A DNA stretch of 64,000 bases from CBDANW01 sp965197825. GTDB lineage: Bacteria > Acidobacteriota > Vicinamibacteria > Marinacidobacterales > DATDRI01. The notes under the pieces were generated by a model, which worked only from the letters and a program-made list of their open reading frames with translations, was not told the DNA's origin and searched no databases. The stretch covers positions 434,001 to 498,000 of the forward strand of contig CBDANW010000003.1 in NCBI GenBank assembly GCA_965197825.1, given 5' to 3'. Position 1 is the stretch's first letter; the number at the start of each line of letters is the position of its first letter. Below, piece by piece: positions 7,795-17,821 of this stretch. Both the position numbers and the translations under genes were made by a program.

Positions 7795-9329
7795 GATCGG
7801 CGGTCGCGGGCCAGCTCGGCGGTGGAAGACTGAATGTCGTCGGTCGATGGCTCGGCGATGGGAAGGAGAAATCGGACCGTCGTTCCCACGCCCGGCTCGC
7901 TGCTCACCCCAGTTTCACCGCCGTGCTCCTCAACGATTTTCTGGATGATGGACATTCCGAGCCCGACTCCTTGCGCCTTGCCGTGGGAGAAGAAGGGCTC
8001 GAAAATGCGATGGAGAACGCCGGCCGGGATGCCGGAGCCACTGTCTTCGAACTCCAGGACTACCTGATCGGATCGCCGTTTCGAGCGGATCGTAAACGAG
8101 CCCGCGCCTTCGATGGCCTGACGAGCATTCGTGGCGACGTTCAAGACGGCTCGCATCATGCGGTTCGCATCCAGTTGGACCGGGGCCGCGGTAGCCGAAC
8201 TCGACGTTGAGACTTATCTGGCTGTTCTTGAACTGAGCCTCCAGCGACGGCCCGAGTTGGCGGAAGAAATCCCCGAGCTCCATCGTGGTCAAGGTTGGTC
8301 TCGAACCGCTACTACGGGTTAGTTCCAGCAACTCGTTGGTAAGAGTGCTCAAACGGTCGCACTCCTCGATGATGAGTTGTGAATACTCGCGACGATCGTC
8401 GTCCGAGAGAGCGAGCGAGGCGAGCATGCCCGCGTAACCTCGCACTGCGGTGAGAGGGCTGCGGAAGTCGTGAACCACCGATCCGATCATGCGTCCGATG
8501 GCTGAGAGTCGCTCGAATTGAATTCGTTCTTGCTGGAGATGGGATATTGTGGAGCGCGGTGGCGGCTTGCAGGCTAAGGATTGATAAAAAACCCCGGTCC
8601 TCCTGGCGGAGCGGCCGAGACGGCCGAACGACGAGGATGCCCAGTAAATTGTCTTGCACCGCGATGGGAATGACTCGATAGTTCGCGCCTGGTTCGATCT
8701 CGGTCCCCCGATGCGCCACCGCTCGCTCGAGCCGAAGCCGAGCGTCATGCGGCAGGTGGCCTGAAGGTGGGGAAGCGGGGAACCACCGAGGTTGCGCGTT
8801 TATGGTTCTGGATCCACCGTAGTAGACGTCGATCGGGACGTCTCCGAGTAGTGAAACGGCGGCCGTGTTGATCTGGCGCAGGATGGCATCGATGTCGAAG
8901 CTGGATGCCAGCGTCACTCCGATTTCGATGCAGCGCCTCCAGGTTTGCGTTCTTCTTCTCTGCGGCGTGCCGACGCCTCGAAGGGGTGCTCCGGGAGGCG
9001 TGGGTGGTGAGCAGTTCCTCGACGAAGTCGGACAAGGTCTCGTTCTCCCAAGGTTTCTGTAGCAAAATCACCCTGGGTGTCTCGGCATCGCCGCCGTGGT
9101 GTAGCTCCCGCAACCGGGCTCCCAACGGGCCAGTCATCTGTTTGTCCAACAAAAGAAGGGGCACGGAGCAGCGCGCCTCGGCGAGCTGTTCGAGACGCGC
9201 TAGACATTCCTCGCTGGACGAGCAACGGTGGATTTCATGCTTGTCACCGAAGCGACTTTGCAGCAAGCTGGCCAGCCGCTCGAGATCGACGGGCTCGTGA
9301 TCCACACAGACGATGCAGGGTTTCGACAT
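7791..9329 (-). pseudogene. response-receiver / GAF / histidine kinase, three frameshifts
   Basis: Reading from 9329 down, four segments in different frames make one protein. The receiver domain contains CIVCVDHEP and PLLLLDKQMTG; the GAF domain starts near EIGVTLASSFDID; HisKA contains IGSVVHDFRSPLTAVRGYAG; the ATPase domain has LNVATNARQA, SGSGIPAG and GKAQGVGLGMS. Frame changes fall near 8925, 8545 and 8200, the last in a CGGCCCCGG run. An intact gene would be a cytoplasmic hybrid sensor. It is either a decayed gene or carries three sequencing errors; the first is favoured by similar decay nearby. Confidence 0.82.
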
Positions 9330-9560
9330 TCTTGCTGCCCAGGAAAAACTGGGAACGGTCTACTAGGTACCTTCCAATTTAGGCAACTTCGAGCAAAGTC
9401 AGGTTTTTCAGGAGTATACCCAAACATTTTACACGATCCCGGTTTTCTCGTCCAAAGCCCGCTTCCGCAAGCCTCTTTCGTGGCCGCGGCGCCCATGGTA
9501 AGATTCAGTGTAAGCATCCATAATGAATGAGCTTAGCGCCTTACCCGGCAGGAGACTCGT

Positions 9561-11181
9561 GTGTCCGATAGATCAGAATTTCTGATCGGCCAGATGTCCC
9601 AGTGGATCGAGGACCTCAGCCGGTCGGGCCGGGTGGAACATCTCTTCGAGTTGGAGATGTGGCTGAAGTCCTTCGAGCGGTACTTTCGGGTGAGCAATCA
9701 GCCGCAAGCCCGCGAATCGAGTCACGCTCTGGCGATCCGCAGTTTTTACGAGGAAGTGGCCCTGGTCGGTCACGCCGTCCATCGGGTGACGCAGCTCTGC
9801 ACGCGACTGGCCAGCGAGGATCAGGTGAACCAAGAGCGTTTCGACAAGTACGTCGAGAACTACTTGCGGGATGGTGACGTCACCGATCCCTACATCGCCC
9901 GATTGTTACACCAGAGCAGTCCGCAAGCGGGTCTTGCCCTACTGCGAGAAGGCTTCGAAGATATTTATCTGATCTTGTCCGAGCTGACGAAGCTGTCGCG
10001 CGTCCCCTATGCGACCTTCCAAAGTGTCGGCAGGTTGATCTACCGAGAGATACGGCGCGACGAACACTTGGCGCTGTTGATGGACAACAGATTCAAGCCC
10101 GCATACGACCGCATTCGGAGTGAGCGCGTTTTGGAGGTCGTCACCCGTCGAATCGAGGACAAGGATACTCGTCGTCTGTTGGCCAAGGTGTTTCTGGAGT
10201 TCTTCCGCTTGCTCCACTACTTGGAGTTCACCGATCCCAAGAATCGCAAGGCCAACGAGCTGCGGATGACGGTGTTGATCTTCTCCTTGATTTCATCGGA
10301 AGCGCGAACGATGCTCGATTTCATCCAGAGAGGAATGAGGGCACTGGGTCTGCCACAACCCTTGAAGGACACACTGGACAGTTTCGTTTACTGCCTTTCC
10401 CCTCGAGCTCAAGAAAGTGATTCACTCGGAGCTTTCCGACCTCTATTTCTGCAACCGACCCGATACGGTTTACATGCGGATCGAGAACTCTCACGGGGTC
10501 TCGATCCAGAAAGTCATCGCGGGCAAGAAGACTCCGCTGACCGTTCTGGAGAAGGGGGACTTCTTCGGAGAGATGTCGGTGCTCGAACGGCTTCCCCGGA
10601 CCGCAGACGCCGAGGCGATCGAAGACGCGGACCTCATTTCCATCAATAGCGCGACCTTCGGAGAAATGATCCGTTCGAACCCAGAGATCGCGGTGAGGAT
10701 GCTCCGCAAGTACTCGATGCGCATGCGGGAGTTCGCCGAACAGCTTGAGGTCATGATGGTCTCACGGGACGGAGGGCAAGGTGAGTTGGCGTCGGGAGAA
10801 GGTATTTCCAAGCCCCCGCCGTCCCCCACGCCCCCCACGACTCCCTCGAGAGAGACCGCCCGTGCCTATTTCATTGCGAAAAACAGCGGCAAGATATACC
10901 ACGTCTACAAGGACGAGGTCTTGCTCGGCCGCTATGATTCCGTTACTGGCCACCGCCCGGAAGTCGATTTGACAGAGGAAGACGTCAACCGCAACGTCAG
11001 CCGGAGACACGCTCGCCTTCTCCACAAGGAGGGGACCTACTATGTTGCCGAGGAGATTGGCAGCATGAACGGTACCTACGTCAATGGGAAAAAACTAACC
11101 ACGGGAGTGTTGACGCCTATCCAGGATGGCGACGAGTTGCTTCTTTGCCGGGTTCCTCTAACCTTCAAGACCTCTAGCTAG
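9561..11181 (+). pseudogene. helical domain / cyclic-nucleotide-binding / FHA regulator, one frameshift
   Basis: A GTG at 9561 with GGAGA upstream opens a frame of about 280 codons that is strongly helical and that I do not recognise. Near 10400 the coding frame shifts to one encoding AFPLELKKVIHSEL and then a cyclic-nucleotide-binding domain (VLEKGDFFGEMSVLERLPRTADAEA), a Pro-rich linker, and a C-terminal FHA domain (VLLGRYD, VSRRHARLL, GSMNGTYVNG). It would couple small-molecule sensing to phosphothreonine recognition. It is divergent from the kinase gene and ends 16 bases from the convergent secretin gene. Confidence 0.78.
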
Positions 11182-11197
11182 AACACCCTCGACCAAC

Positions 11198-12949
11198 TCA
11201 GGGATTTTCTTCTTCTTCGGTCTCTTCACTATCAGGGGGATCGGGAGATCGCGGCAGCGGGACTGGCGCATCGTAGATCACTGTTCCGCCCGCTCCTCCT
11301 TCGACGGCGTAAGAACGAAGGTCGTCCAGTGTCAGATCGACCTGCCGTGCAACACGGGGCGTAATCATCAGAACGATGTCCGTTTCTTTGACCTCGTCCC
11401 TGTTGGCGGCAAAGAGGCGACCGATGACGGGTACGCTTGCCAGGCCGGGAAGGCCGGACATGCTCGTACGCTCCTCGTTGAGAATGAGCCCGGCCAGAAG
11501 GCTCGTCTCCCCGTTCTTCAACCTCAGGACCGTATCGACGTATCGGTTGCCGAAGGTGGGCAGTCCTTGAGGCGTCGTTCCTGAAATGTTGTCCAACTGC
11601 ACCCGAAGCTGCAGGCTCACTTCGCTGTTGTGATGCGTTCGCGGCGTAACCTCGATGTTCACTCCGATGTTCTGGTACTCGAAGGTTGTGACCGGCTGTT
11701 GCGCGATCCCTCCCTGCGCAATCGGTGTAAAAGTCGTAATCGGGATGGGCACGCGCTCGCCGAACTGGGCGGTGGCGGTCTGGCCGTCCACCGATCGGAG
11801 GTGCGGGTTGGCGAGGATCCGCGTGTCGCCATCCATTCGCAGGAGTTGCACTACCGCACCGGGCAACCCGGTCACCGTCACGTTCGACGCGCTGTAGGGT
11901 GATTCAGCCAGTGTCGTTTCCTGATCCGGGAACGCGCCGGTGACGATCCCCTCGCTCCCTGGGGAGCGGAGTTGGATGCCATACTGCTCGAGTCGGGATC
12001 GGTTCACCTCGAGCAACTCCAAATGAACGACGACCTCTGCCTTGTTCTTGTCGATGGTGGTGATGATCCGCTCTGCGGCGGCAACCTTCTCGGGCGTATC
12101 GACGATGGTGAGAGCGTTGCTCACGGTATGAGGGGCTACGCGTCGCGCGCCAAGAACGATTCGGAGAAGGTCAATGGTTTCCTTGACGTCGGCGGTAGAG
12201 AGATAGAAGGTCTTGGTGATCTGCTGGTCGTATTCTTGGCGTTTGGCAGGCGTGTCGGGAACGATGGTAACGATGTTCTCGCTCCGAGCGTGGAAGAAGT
12301 TCTGGCTTACCTGGCAAAGAGAGAGAAGCGCCTCTTCGAAAGAAGTGTCATGGAGCTCGATGGAGATGAGCCGATCGACGAAGTCGCTGTCGAAGATCAC
12401 ATTCACCCCGGCCATTTTGCCCAAGGAAAGGAAGACGTCGCTGAGGCTGGCCTCCCGAAAGAGTAGGCCGGCCGGCTGCTCCGCGCCGGGCGCGAGCGTG
12501 AGCCTCCCTAGAGGCGTCTCACGTGCCTGCAATTTCAGGCTATCGATCGAGGTGAGGGCCGCGGTCGCATCCCTGTCCTGAATGGCGAGATCGAGACGGT
12601 CCATCTCCGCGGCCACATTCGAATCGGTCGGGTTCATGGCCAGAGCGAGTTCCAATTCTCGACGGGCCGCTTCCAGCTCACCCGCGTTCCTGAAACGGGC
12701 CGCTAGGAGCGCGTGCGCATCCGCCGCGCGCAGCTTGGCTCTCCGGAGGTTCTCTCGATAGCTCGTGTTATCCGGGTCTTCGCTGACCGCTCTCGAGTAG
12801 TAGGTCACTGCCTCGTCGTAGCGACCGTTCTTCTCGGCCAGCTCGCCGGCTTGAAAGTCCTTGGAGGTTCGGCAGCCGAGCGAAATCAGGAGCGCGAGGA
12901 GCAACAGGCGTGAGCCTTTCCATCGCATCATTCGCGTCAGGGCCGTCAT
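11198..12949 (-). CDS. TPR-containing secretin (type II/IV secretion GspD/PilQ-like)
   Basis: A 583-residue exported protein. A hydrophobic N-terminus ends in LGC, a possible lipobox, followed by TPR-like helices (DEAVTYYSRAVSEDPDN, ARRELELALAMNPTDSN), secretin/TonB short N-domains (about 155-290) and a C-terminal secretin beta-domain with VPVIGRLF and TDIVLMITPRV. Secretins form the outer-membrane gate of type II secretion or type IV pili. The acidic tail (SEETEEEENP) is unusual. It lies 11 bases behind lolA and is likely co-transcribed. Confidence 0.9.
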   Translation of the reverse strand: MTALTRMMRWKGSRLLLLALLISLGCRTSKDFQAGELAEKNGRYDEAVTYYSRAVSEDPDNTSYRENLRRAKLRAADAHALLAARFRNAGELEAARRELELALAMNPTDSNVAAEMDRLDLAIQDRDATAALTSIDSLKLQARETPLGRLTLAPGAEQPAGLLFREASLSDVFLSLGKMAGVNVIFDSDFVDRLISIELHDTSFEEALLSLCQVSQNFFHARSENIVTIVPDTPAKRQEYDQQITKTFYLSTADVKETIDLLRIVLGARRVAPHTVSNALTIVDTPEKVAAAERIITTIDKNKAEVVVHLELLEVNRSRLEQYGIQLRSPGSEGIVTGAFPDQETTLAESPYSASNVTVTGLPGAVVQLLRMDGDTRILANPHLRSVDGQTATAQFGERVPIPITTFTPIAQGGIAQQPVTTFEYQNIGVNIEVTPRTHHNSEVSLQLRVQLDNISGTTPQGLPTFGNRYVDTVLRLKNGETSLLAGLILNEERTSMSGLPGLASVPVIGRLFAANRDEVKETDIVLMITPRVARQVDLTLDDLRSYAVEGGAGGTVIYDAPVPLPRSPDPPDSEETEEEENP

Positions 12950-12960
12950 GGTTTGTTCTC

Positions 12961-13650
12961 TCAGTTCGGATCGCGTGCCGGAATGGCTTCCGCAGCCATC
13001 AGAATGTCGACACCCGGAGGTATCTCGAAGCGGAACAATGAATCGGACAGGCCACGATTCTCGCGAATGTCCTCGAAGAGGAACTCCGTGCGGTTACCCT
13101 GGTGGTCCAGCAGGCTGACTCGCATCACCTGTCCGTCTGGATGAACTTCAATCTCGGCTTCCTCGAAGTCCTCCTGGGGTCGTTGCGGGATGAGCCGTAG
13201 CACTCTTCCCCCCACCGCAGGCTCCGTGTCGGAATCCATGATTTCGAAGGCGTCCAGCAGGCGAGTCTCTCCCATAATCACCGAAAGGGGAGACTCGGGC
13301 GCCAGAGCCATGGCTCCGCCCTGAGTATGGCTGACGATGACCTGCCGGTCCTCTGGCACATAGAAGTAGCTCTTCGATCCGTCGGTGACGAGGAGCTTTT
13401 CGGGGTCGCAGTACTCCCAGCGCATGCGTGCCGGCCGCTTGAAAGCCACCGTGCCGCTCTCCTCGATGGTCTTGTGCACGATCCGGTGGATCACGCTTTG
13501 GGTGAAAACGGCTTCGAAATCCTGGATGTCGTCGTAATGGGCCTGGACGCGCTCGGCAATCTCATTGACCGGCTCGTCTGTCGGCGGGGCCGAAAGCGTC
13601 GGCCTTGCGGCGCTTCCCCCCAACACTAGGGCAATTAGCACGCTCCACAT
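12961..13650 (-). CDS. lolA: outer-membrane lipoprotein carrier LolA
   Basis: A 229-residue periplasmic protein with a short signal peptide and the LolA pattern: IQDFEAVFTQSV, a FKRPARMRWEY segment, then SKSYFYVPEDRQV. LolA shuttles lipoproteins from the LolCDE transporter to the outer membrane. The following secretin may itself be a lipoprotein client. No good Shine-Dalgarno sequence is seen before the ATG at 13650, but the signal-peptide position supports the start. Confidence 0.9.
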   Translation of the reverse strand: MWSVLIALVLGGSAARPTLSAPPTDEPVNEIAERVQAHYDDIQDFEAVFTQSVIHRIVHKTIEESGTVAFKRPARMRWEYCDPEKLLVTDGSKSYFYVPEDRQVIVSHTQGGAMALAPESPLSVIMGETRLLDAFEIMDSDTEPAVGGRVLRLIPQRPQEDFEEAEIEVHPDGQVMRVSLLDHQGNRTEFLFEDIRENRGLSDSLFRFEIPPGVDILMAAEAIPARDPN

Positions 13651-13742
13651 GACTTACGGCACATTGTACTACGAAAGCCCGCCCGACGTGATGTTGCCGG
13701 GGCTGGTGCGGAAATGTTAGCATCCCCGTTCCAACCTTGTGT

Positions 13743-13818
13743 GGGCGGCTAGCTCAGCTGGGAGAGCGCGGCGTTCGCAACGCCGAGGTCGCCGGTTCGA
13801 GCCCGGTGCCGTCCACCA
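13743..13818 (+). tRNA. tRNA-Ala (anticodon CGC)
   Basis: The acceptor strands GGGCGGC and GCCGTCC pair with a G3.U70 wobble, the identity mark of alanine tRNAs. The D arm (GCTAGCTCAGCTGGGAGAGC), a 5-bp anticodon stem CGGCG/CGCCG around TTCGCAA, and the T loop GTTCGAGCC are all present. The anticodon is CGC, reading GCG. CCA is encoded at 13816-13818. Confidence 0.97.
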
Positions 13819-13820
13819 AC

Positions 13821-14339
13821 TTACAGCTGGTGTGTGTTAGTTATTGTGTTTATCACGGACGAGGCGCGACATTCAAGTGTTTGCTTGCGCATACGCCCGC
13901 GGTTACGTGTTCGGTAAGCTGGTGACCTACGGTATGTCTTGAGACATGGCGCACACCGTCGGGTCGGGCTGGGACGTTTATTTCTCCTAGCGAGTATTAC
14001 CTCGGAGCTACCGCACTTCCGGCAAGGTTCCCCGTGCAACCATCGAGCGGTCAAGCCTCGGCGCGTGTTCTCACCGGTGGTCACCAATTCCAGGTGGTCA
14101 ACGCGAATGCACCGTCGGTTACGGCATAAGTGGTCAACCACTTCTCCCGGCCCCGGTTGAGGCTCCACCACGAGGCGATGGAAACCTACTTTTTTCCCGG
14201 CGTGACGCACGACATGGTAACCCTGAGGGTCGATGTACCCTTTACCACCTTCCTTGAAGGTAGCAAACTGGATACAGAAATCGTCTAGGTTGATGCCTCT
14301 TGTTGCTAACTTATCCGTGATGTCCTCCTTAGGATTCAA
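13821..14339 (-). CDS. HNH homing-type endonuclease
   Basis: A 172-residue protein with an HNH_3 core: GYHVVRHAGKKVGFHRLV, then VVDHLCRNRRCIRVDHLELV and TTGENTRRG. A C-terminal zinc ribbon follows (EPCRKCG and RRCAPC). Such stand-alone HNH proteins are common in phages and as homing endonucleases. It begins two bases from the tRNA-Ala 3' end on the opposite strand, a classic integration neighbourhood. The start is a TTG with no ribosome-binding site at a normal distance, so the N-terminus is uncertain. Confidence 0.72.
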   Translation of the reverse strand: MNPKEDITDKLATRGINLDDFCIQFATFKEGGKGYIDPQGYHVVRHAGKKVGFHRLVVEPQPGPGEVVDHLCRNRRCIRVDHLELVTTGENTRRGLTARWLHGEPCRKCGSSEVILARRNKRPSPTRRCAPCLKTYRRSPAYRTRNRGRMRKQTLECRASSVINTITNTHQL

Positions 14340-14786
14340 AACGATTGCGTTCTCGACGTGGCAGGTCTCGCTCTTCGGGCGTTATGACAAGCTCGCCGCT
14401 TTGAAGGGCCATACCAACAGGGGAGTTACTGAACCCGTTGAGAACTGGAATGATCTCGAAATTTCAGAGACCGAGATCCTCGAAGTTTTCACCCAAGTCG
14501 CGGACAACGAGTACCGCTCGTCCTTCCTCAACTCTTTGAAGCCCTCCAGGAGGACCCGAACCGCGCATGCGCGCTTCTTACTTCCCTATTCCTCCTCCCA
14601 CCACCTACCTACGCGCTAGATAATACCGCCCTCCATGAACGCCTTGATAGGCTTCCGAGCAGATATACCCGAGGCGTGTCCGCCCCTGAGGTTGCCCGCC
14701 TCCTGCCAAAGCTCGTGGAGATTCAGGAGAATCTTAGAATGCCGGTCTTAGATTGGGATGCTGGCGTCGTCAGACGCTTTTCATGA
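14320..14786 (+). pseudogene. hypothetical protein remnant, frameshifted
   Basis: Coding character runs through two frames. The first encodes TEPVENWNDLEISETEILEV; after a shift near 14540 the second encodes EALQEDPNRACALLTS and APEVARLLPKLVEIQENLR, and ends at TGA 14784-14786. It overlaps the 5' end of the HNH gene on the other strand, so its own beginning is probably lost. I recognise no family. Confidence 0.3.
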
Positions 14787-14992
14787 TCCAGCCAGCGTTC
14801 CTCTTCTATTTGAGATGGAAAGATGGTGCTTCAGAAAAACGGTTCCGAGTTGAGTCTGTTGAGTCTCTTCTCGGAAGCCCGTGAATACGCCGTCGTCCCC
14901 TCCGTGTTCTGCAGGGTCGAGGTTTTCCAGTCCAAGCGCCCAGTTGCATTGCGTTCGTAGTTTCCGTTTCACGCTCCTTCCATGCAAACGCC

Positions 14993-16452
14993 GGGGATGT
15001 CCCGGCCGCTGTTGAATTTGGTCGGGTAGCGGCGGCACCTGTGAATACTCTTAGGCAGCAAACTCATCGCTGTCAAGAGATTTCTGTTTGCTTCTAAGCG
15101 CGTGAACGAGAGCGCCCATATGGCGATAGCCTTTGATACGCCGGAACTTTTTCTGCGCGGTGACGACGCCAAGAGCGGTCCATCGGCGAACCATGGAAGG
15201 ACTCTACCAACGCTTGACGTTTCTCGATACTCTGCGAATGGTTCCGTTGAGATTCTCAATGGCGTTCGTCGTGGCAAGAGACTGGCGAAGTAAGGCGGGC
15301 AGCGCGAGCTTCACGACCGTGAGTGTCTCTTCCATCCCTTCACGAAGGCTTCCGGCAGCTTCGTCGTAGCCGTTTCGCTCGAGCCACGACACCAATGCCT
15401 GAAGTCGCTTGCGCGCCTTGTCGGCACTCTTGCACTTGTAGGCTTCCTTCATCGTCTGGAGCACGTAGGCGTGACGAGACTTGGGAAGGTACGAGCGAAG
15501 ATTCCGGAGTTTATGGATCTGGCACCTTTGGATGACCGCGAGGTCCCCCAAAACGTCGACGAGTGCCTTGCGGATGCCTTTGCCTCCGTCCACTACGCAG
15601 AGAATCGACTCATCGACGCGCAAGCCTCGCTCGAGAAGGTCCTGCAACATCGCGGTGCACACCCGAGAGTTCTCCGTCGAGCCCAGCCATATACCCAGGG
15701 GCACCTTCGTTCCATCTATTGTGATACCGAGAGTTACGACGACGGTCTGTCCGGCCACCTCAAGGCCATCCAGCATCAGTGCCGCAAGCTCGAACTCCTC
15801 TAGCCGCCGAGACAGGTATTCCTCGAGCTTCTTAGTCGTCTGGCTCACGAGGTGACGGCTGGCGGCACTCTTACTCGTGCCACGAGACTTCAACTTGGCC
15901 GCGGGTTTGTCCAGACTCGATTCGTAATTTCGGGTCGATACCCCCACCAAGATCTGATTCAACACTCGCTCTGGAAGCGGGTCTTCTTCGCGGAAGGCTT
16001 CGAAGTGTGGAAGCGACGCCTCCTCGCCCGACTTCGAGCGAACTCGAGGTCGCGACACTTGGATGCGACGACCACCGAAGCTCAGCTCTCCGTTCGTGCT
16101 CCCCCAGTGGTTATGAGTTCGCTCCTTCTCGTGCTTGCCCTTGAGCCCCGCGATCTCCTCGGCGTCCTCTCTGAGCAGTAGGTGCAGAGCTGTCAGTCCT
16201 TGCTCGTACACCCATTCCGTCAGATCCGCCTTCGTGGCCGCGATCCCAGCTATCATCGGTAGCAGTATCTGACCGACTTGGCCAACTACCTTGCCCGTAG
16301 GCGAGTGCGTTTGCTTTCTTACTGGCTTCTTCGATTTCCTAGGCATTGGTGGCTCCTTGTCCCCCTCTGGAGACGGTTTATTGGCAGACCTATTCTTAGG
16401 CCGGCCAAAGAGCCGCCGCTACCCCAAATTCAACATCCGGCGGGACATCCCC
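14993..16452 (-). mobile_element. IS256-type element c (single copy)
   Basis: Imperfect inverted repeats of about 40 bases mark the ends: GGGGATGTCCCG followed by TGTTGAATTTGG and GGGTAGCGGCGG on both sides. Between them lies one mutator-type transposase gene on the minus strand with an internal stop. I see no matching 8-9 bp target duplication (GCAAACGCC versus CGACCGCGT), so one flank may have been rearranged after insertion. The right end cuts a metalloprotease gene. Confidence 0.8.
15051..16346 (-). pseudogene. IS256-type transposase with an in-frame amber codon
   Basis: A 431-codon mutator-type transposase frame. The first 380 residues carry the DDE signatures: AALMLDGLEVAGQTVVV, LCVVDGGKGIRKAL with IQRCQIHKLRN, and TTNAIENLNG. 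A TAG at 15204-15206 follows NVKRW, and the same frame then continues SPSMVRRWTALGVV to TAA at 15051. The distal part matches the family C-terminus, so this is a nonsense mutation and not the natural end. The protein would lose about 50 residues after the catalytic Glu. Confidence 0.85.
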
Positions 16453-17808
16453 CGACCGCGTCGCGATCGAGATTCTGGTAGCGGAAGCCCGGCCAGGCCT
16501 CGCGGCTGGCGGCGTCCATCGCCTGGAGGGCGGCATCCAACTCGTCGCCGTCCAGCATCTCGCGAAGCCGCCGCTCGATCTCGAGAAAGGTGTACGCGAT
16601 CATGTTGTCGCTGTACCACTCCCACGGGTTGCTCAACGAGTAGTCACCGACGATATGGTCTCGAGCACCTCCAGATCCTCGAGGTAGTCGTCCCCTTCCC
16701 GGCGGTACTTGCGCTCTAGCCAGACCGCCCACTCCTCGGTGGTGTCGCTGAGCCAAGTGTAGAAGGGCGTCACCTCGTAGTACTGCGGAGTGAATGACTG
16801 GTAGCGGTCGGCCGCGGGGTCGAACACGACCGGCTGGGCCTCCCAGCCGAACGGCTCGACCAGGGCATGAAACCTCGGTGCCGGATGGTAGACGTGCTCG
16901 TTCTCGGCGGCGAGATCGTACTGGTCGAAGTCGAGCGAAAACTGGTAGTTGTGCCCCAGCTCGTGGGCCACCAGGCCCAGTTGGACGAACGGCGGGTAGT
17001 CGATGCCAATGCGATAGATCACCAGCGACTGCGTCTGAACGATCACCATGGCGTTGGTCCCATCGTCGACCTCGGGCGTCAGGAGACACGTTTCCTTCGT
17101 GGCGATGGTCCGCAGCGTCGGCAGCACGGCCCGGGTCGTGAACGGCCCCCGAAAGAGCCGAGTGACGGCGTCGTACACCGAGCGCGCCAGATCCTCGGTG
17201 AACTCGGCCGAGCGCTCGACCAGGATGATCTCGTGATCGCGAAACAGCGCTTCCTGCTGAGAGGCAGCTTCAGGCCCCTTGCCATGGAGCCGCCAGTCGA
17301 GGTGATCGGGAATGCCGTTGTCGTTCGCATCCTGGAAGCTGCCCGGCTCGTCGTGCACGCCGTCGGCGTCCGTATCGGCCCCACCTACGGCGGGATCGTA
17401 GGGGCTCGAGTCGTAGACGTTGCGCACCCCGTCACCGTCGACATCGATATCGCCCTCGAGGAACTTGCCGTAGTAGTCGCTCACCCGGTAGTCGTGCACT
17501 CCATCGCCGTCGCTGTCGCGCGTTGCAAAGACCAGCAGATCGCGGGCGTTTTTGTAGTACTCCTCGAGGTAGCCTCTCTCGCCGTCCGGAGCGGACTCGA
17601 GAACGCCCTCGATCCCGGCCAGCTCGGTCTCGGTTGGCGGCGGTGGTGCCGTAGTGTTCCGATAGTAGAGGTAGCGCAGCGAGGAGAGCTGCTCCTCGCG
17701 CTGGACTCCGGACGTCAACTCGGGGGCCACGACCTCGGTGTGAAACGACGCGCAGGCCGAGCTCATCGCCACGAGCCCGAGTAGGATGGTGTTCCTCGGT
17801 GCTAACAC
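16453..17808 (-). pseudogene. HExxH metalloprotease-like lipoprotein with TSP3 repeats, truncated
   Basis: A GTG at 17808 opens an exported protein with a possible lipobox (SSAC). Four calcium-binding thrombospondin type-3 motifs follow (DSDGDGVHDY, DVDGDGVRNVYD, DTDADGVHD, DANDNGIPDH). A zinc-protease motif VAHELGHNYQF lies at about residue 290. After LEVLETI, near 16660, the frame shifts to one encoding VGDYSLSNPWEWYSDNMIAY, and the gene is cut at 16453 by the IS256c end after RYQNLDRDAV. No continuation is recognisable beyond the element. Confidence 0.75.
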
Positions 17809-17821
17809 GACGTCTGGCCCG

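Noticed and set aside
14781..15038. An 85-codon minus-strand frame left of IS256c
   Set aside because: It begins inside the IS terminal repeat, has no ribosome-binding site and no recognisable motif; it could be host debris but this cannot be supported.
16867..17784. A 305-codon plus-strand frame
   Set aside because: It is antisense to the metalloprotease gene, which has signal peptide, TSP3 repeats and HExxH in the other strand.
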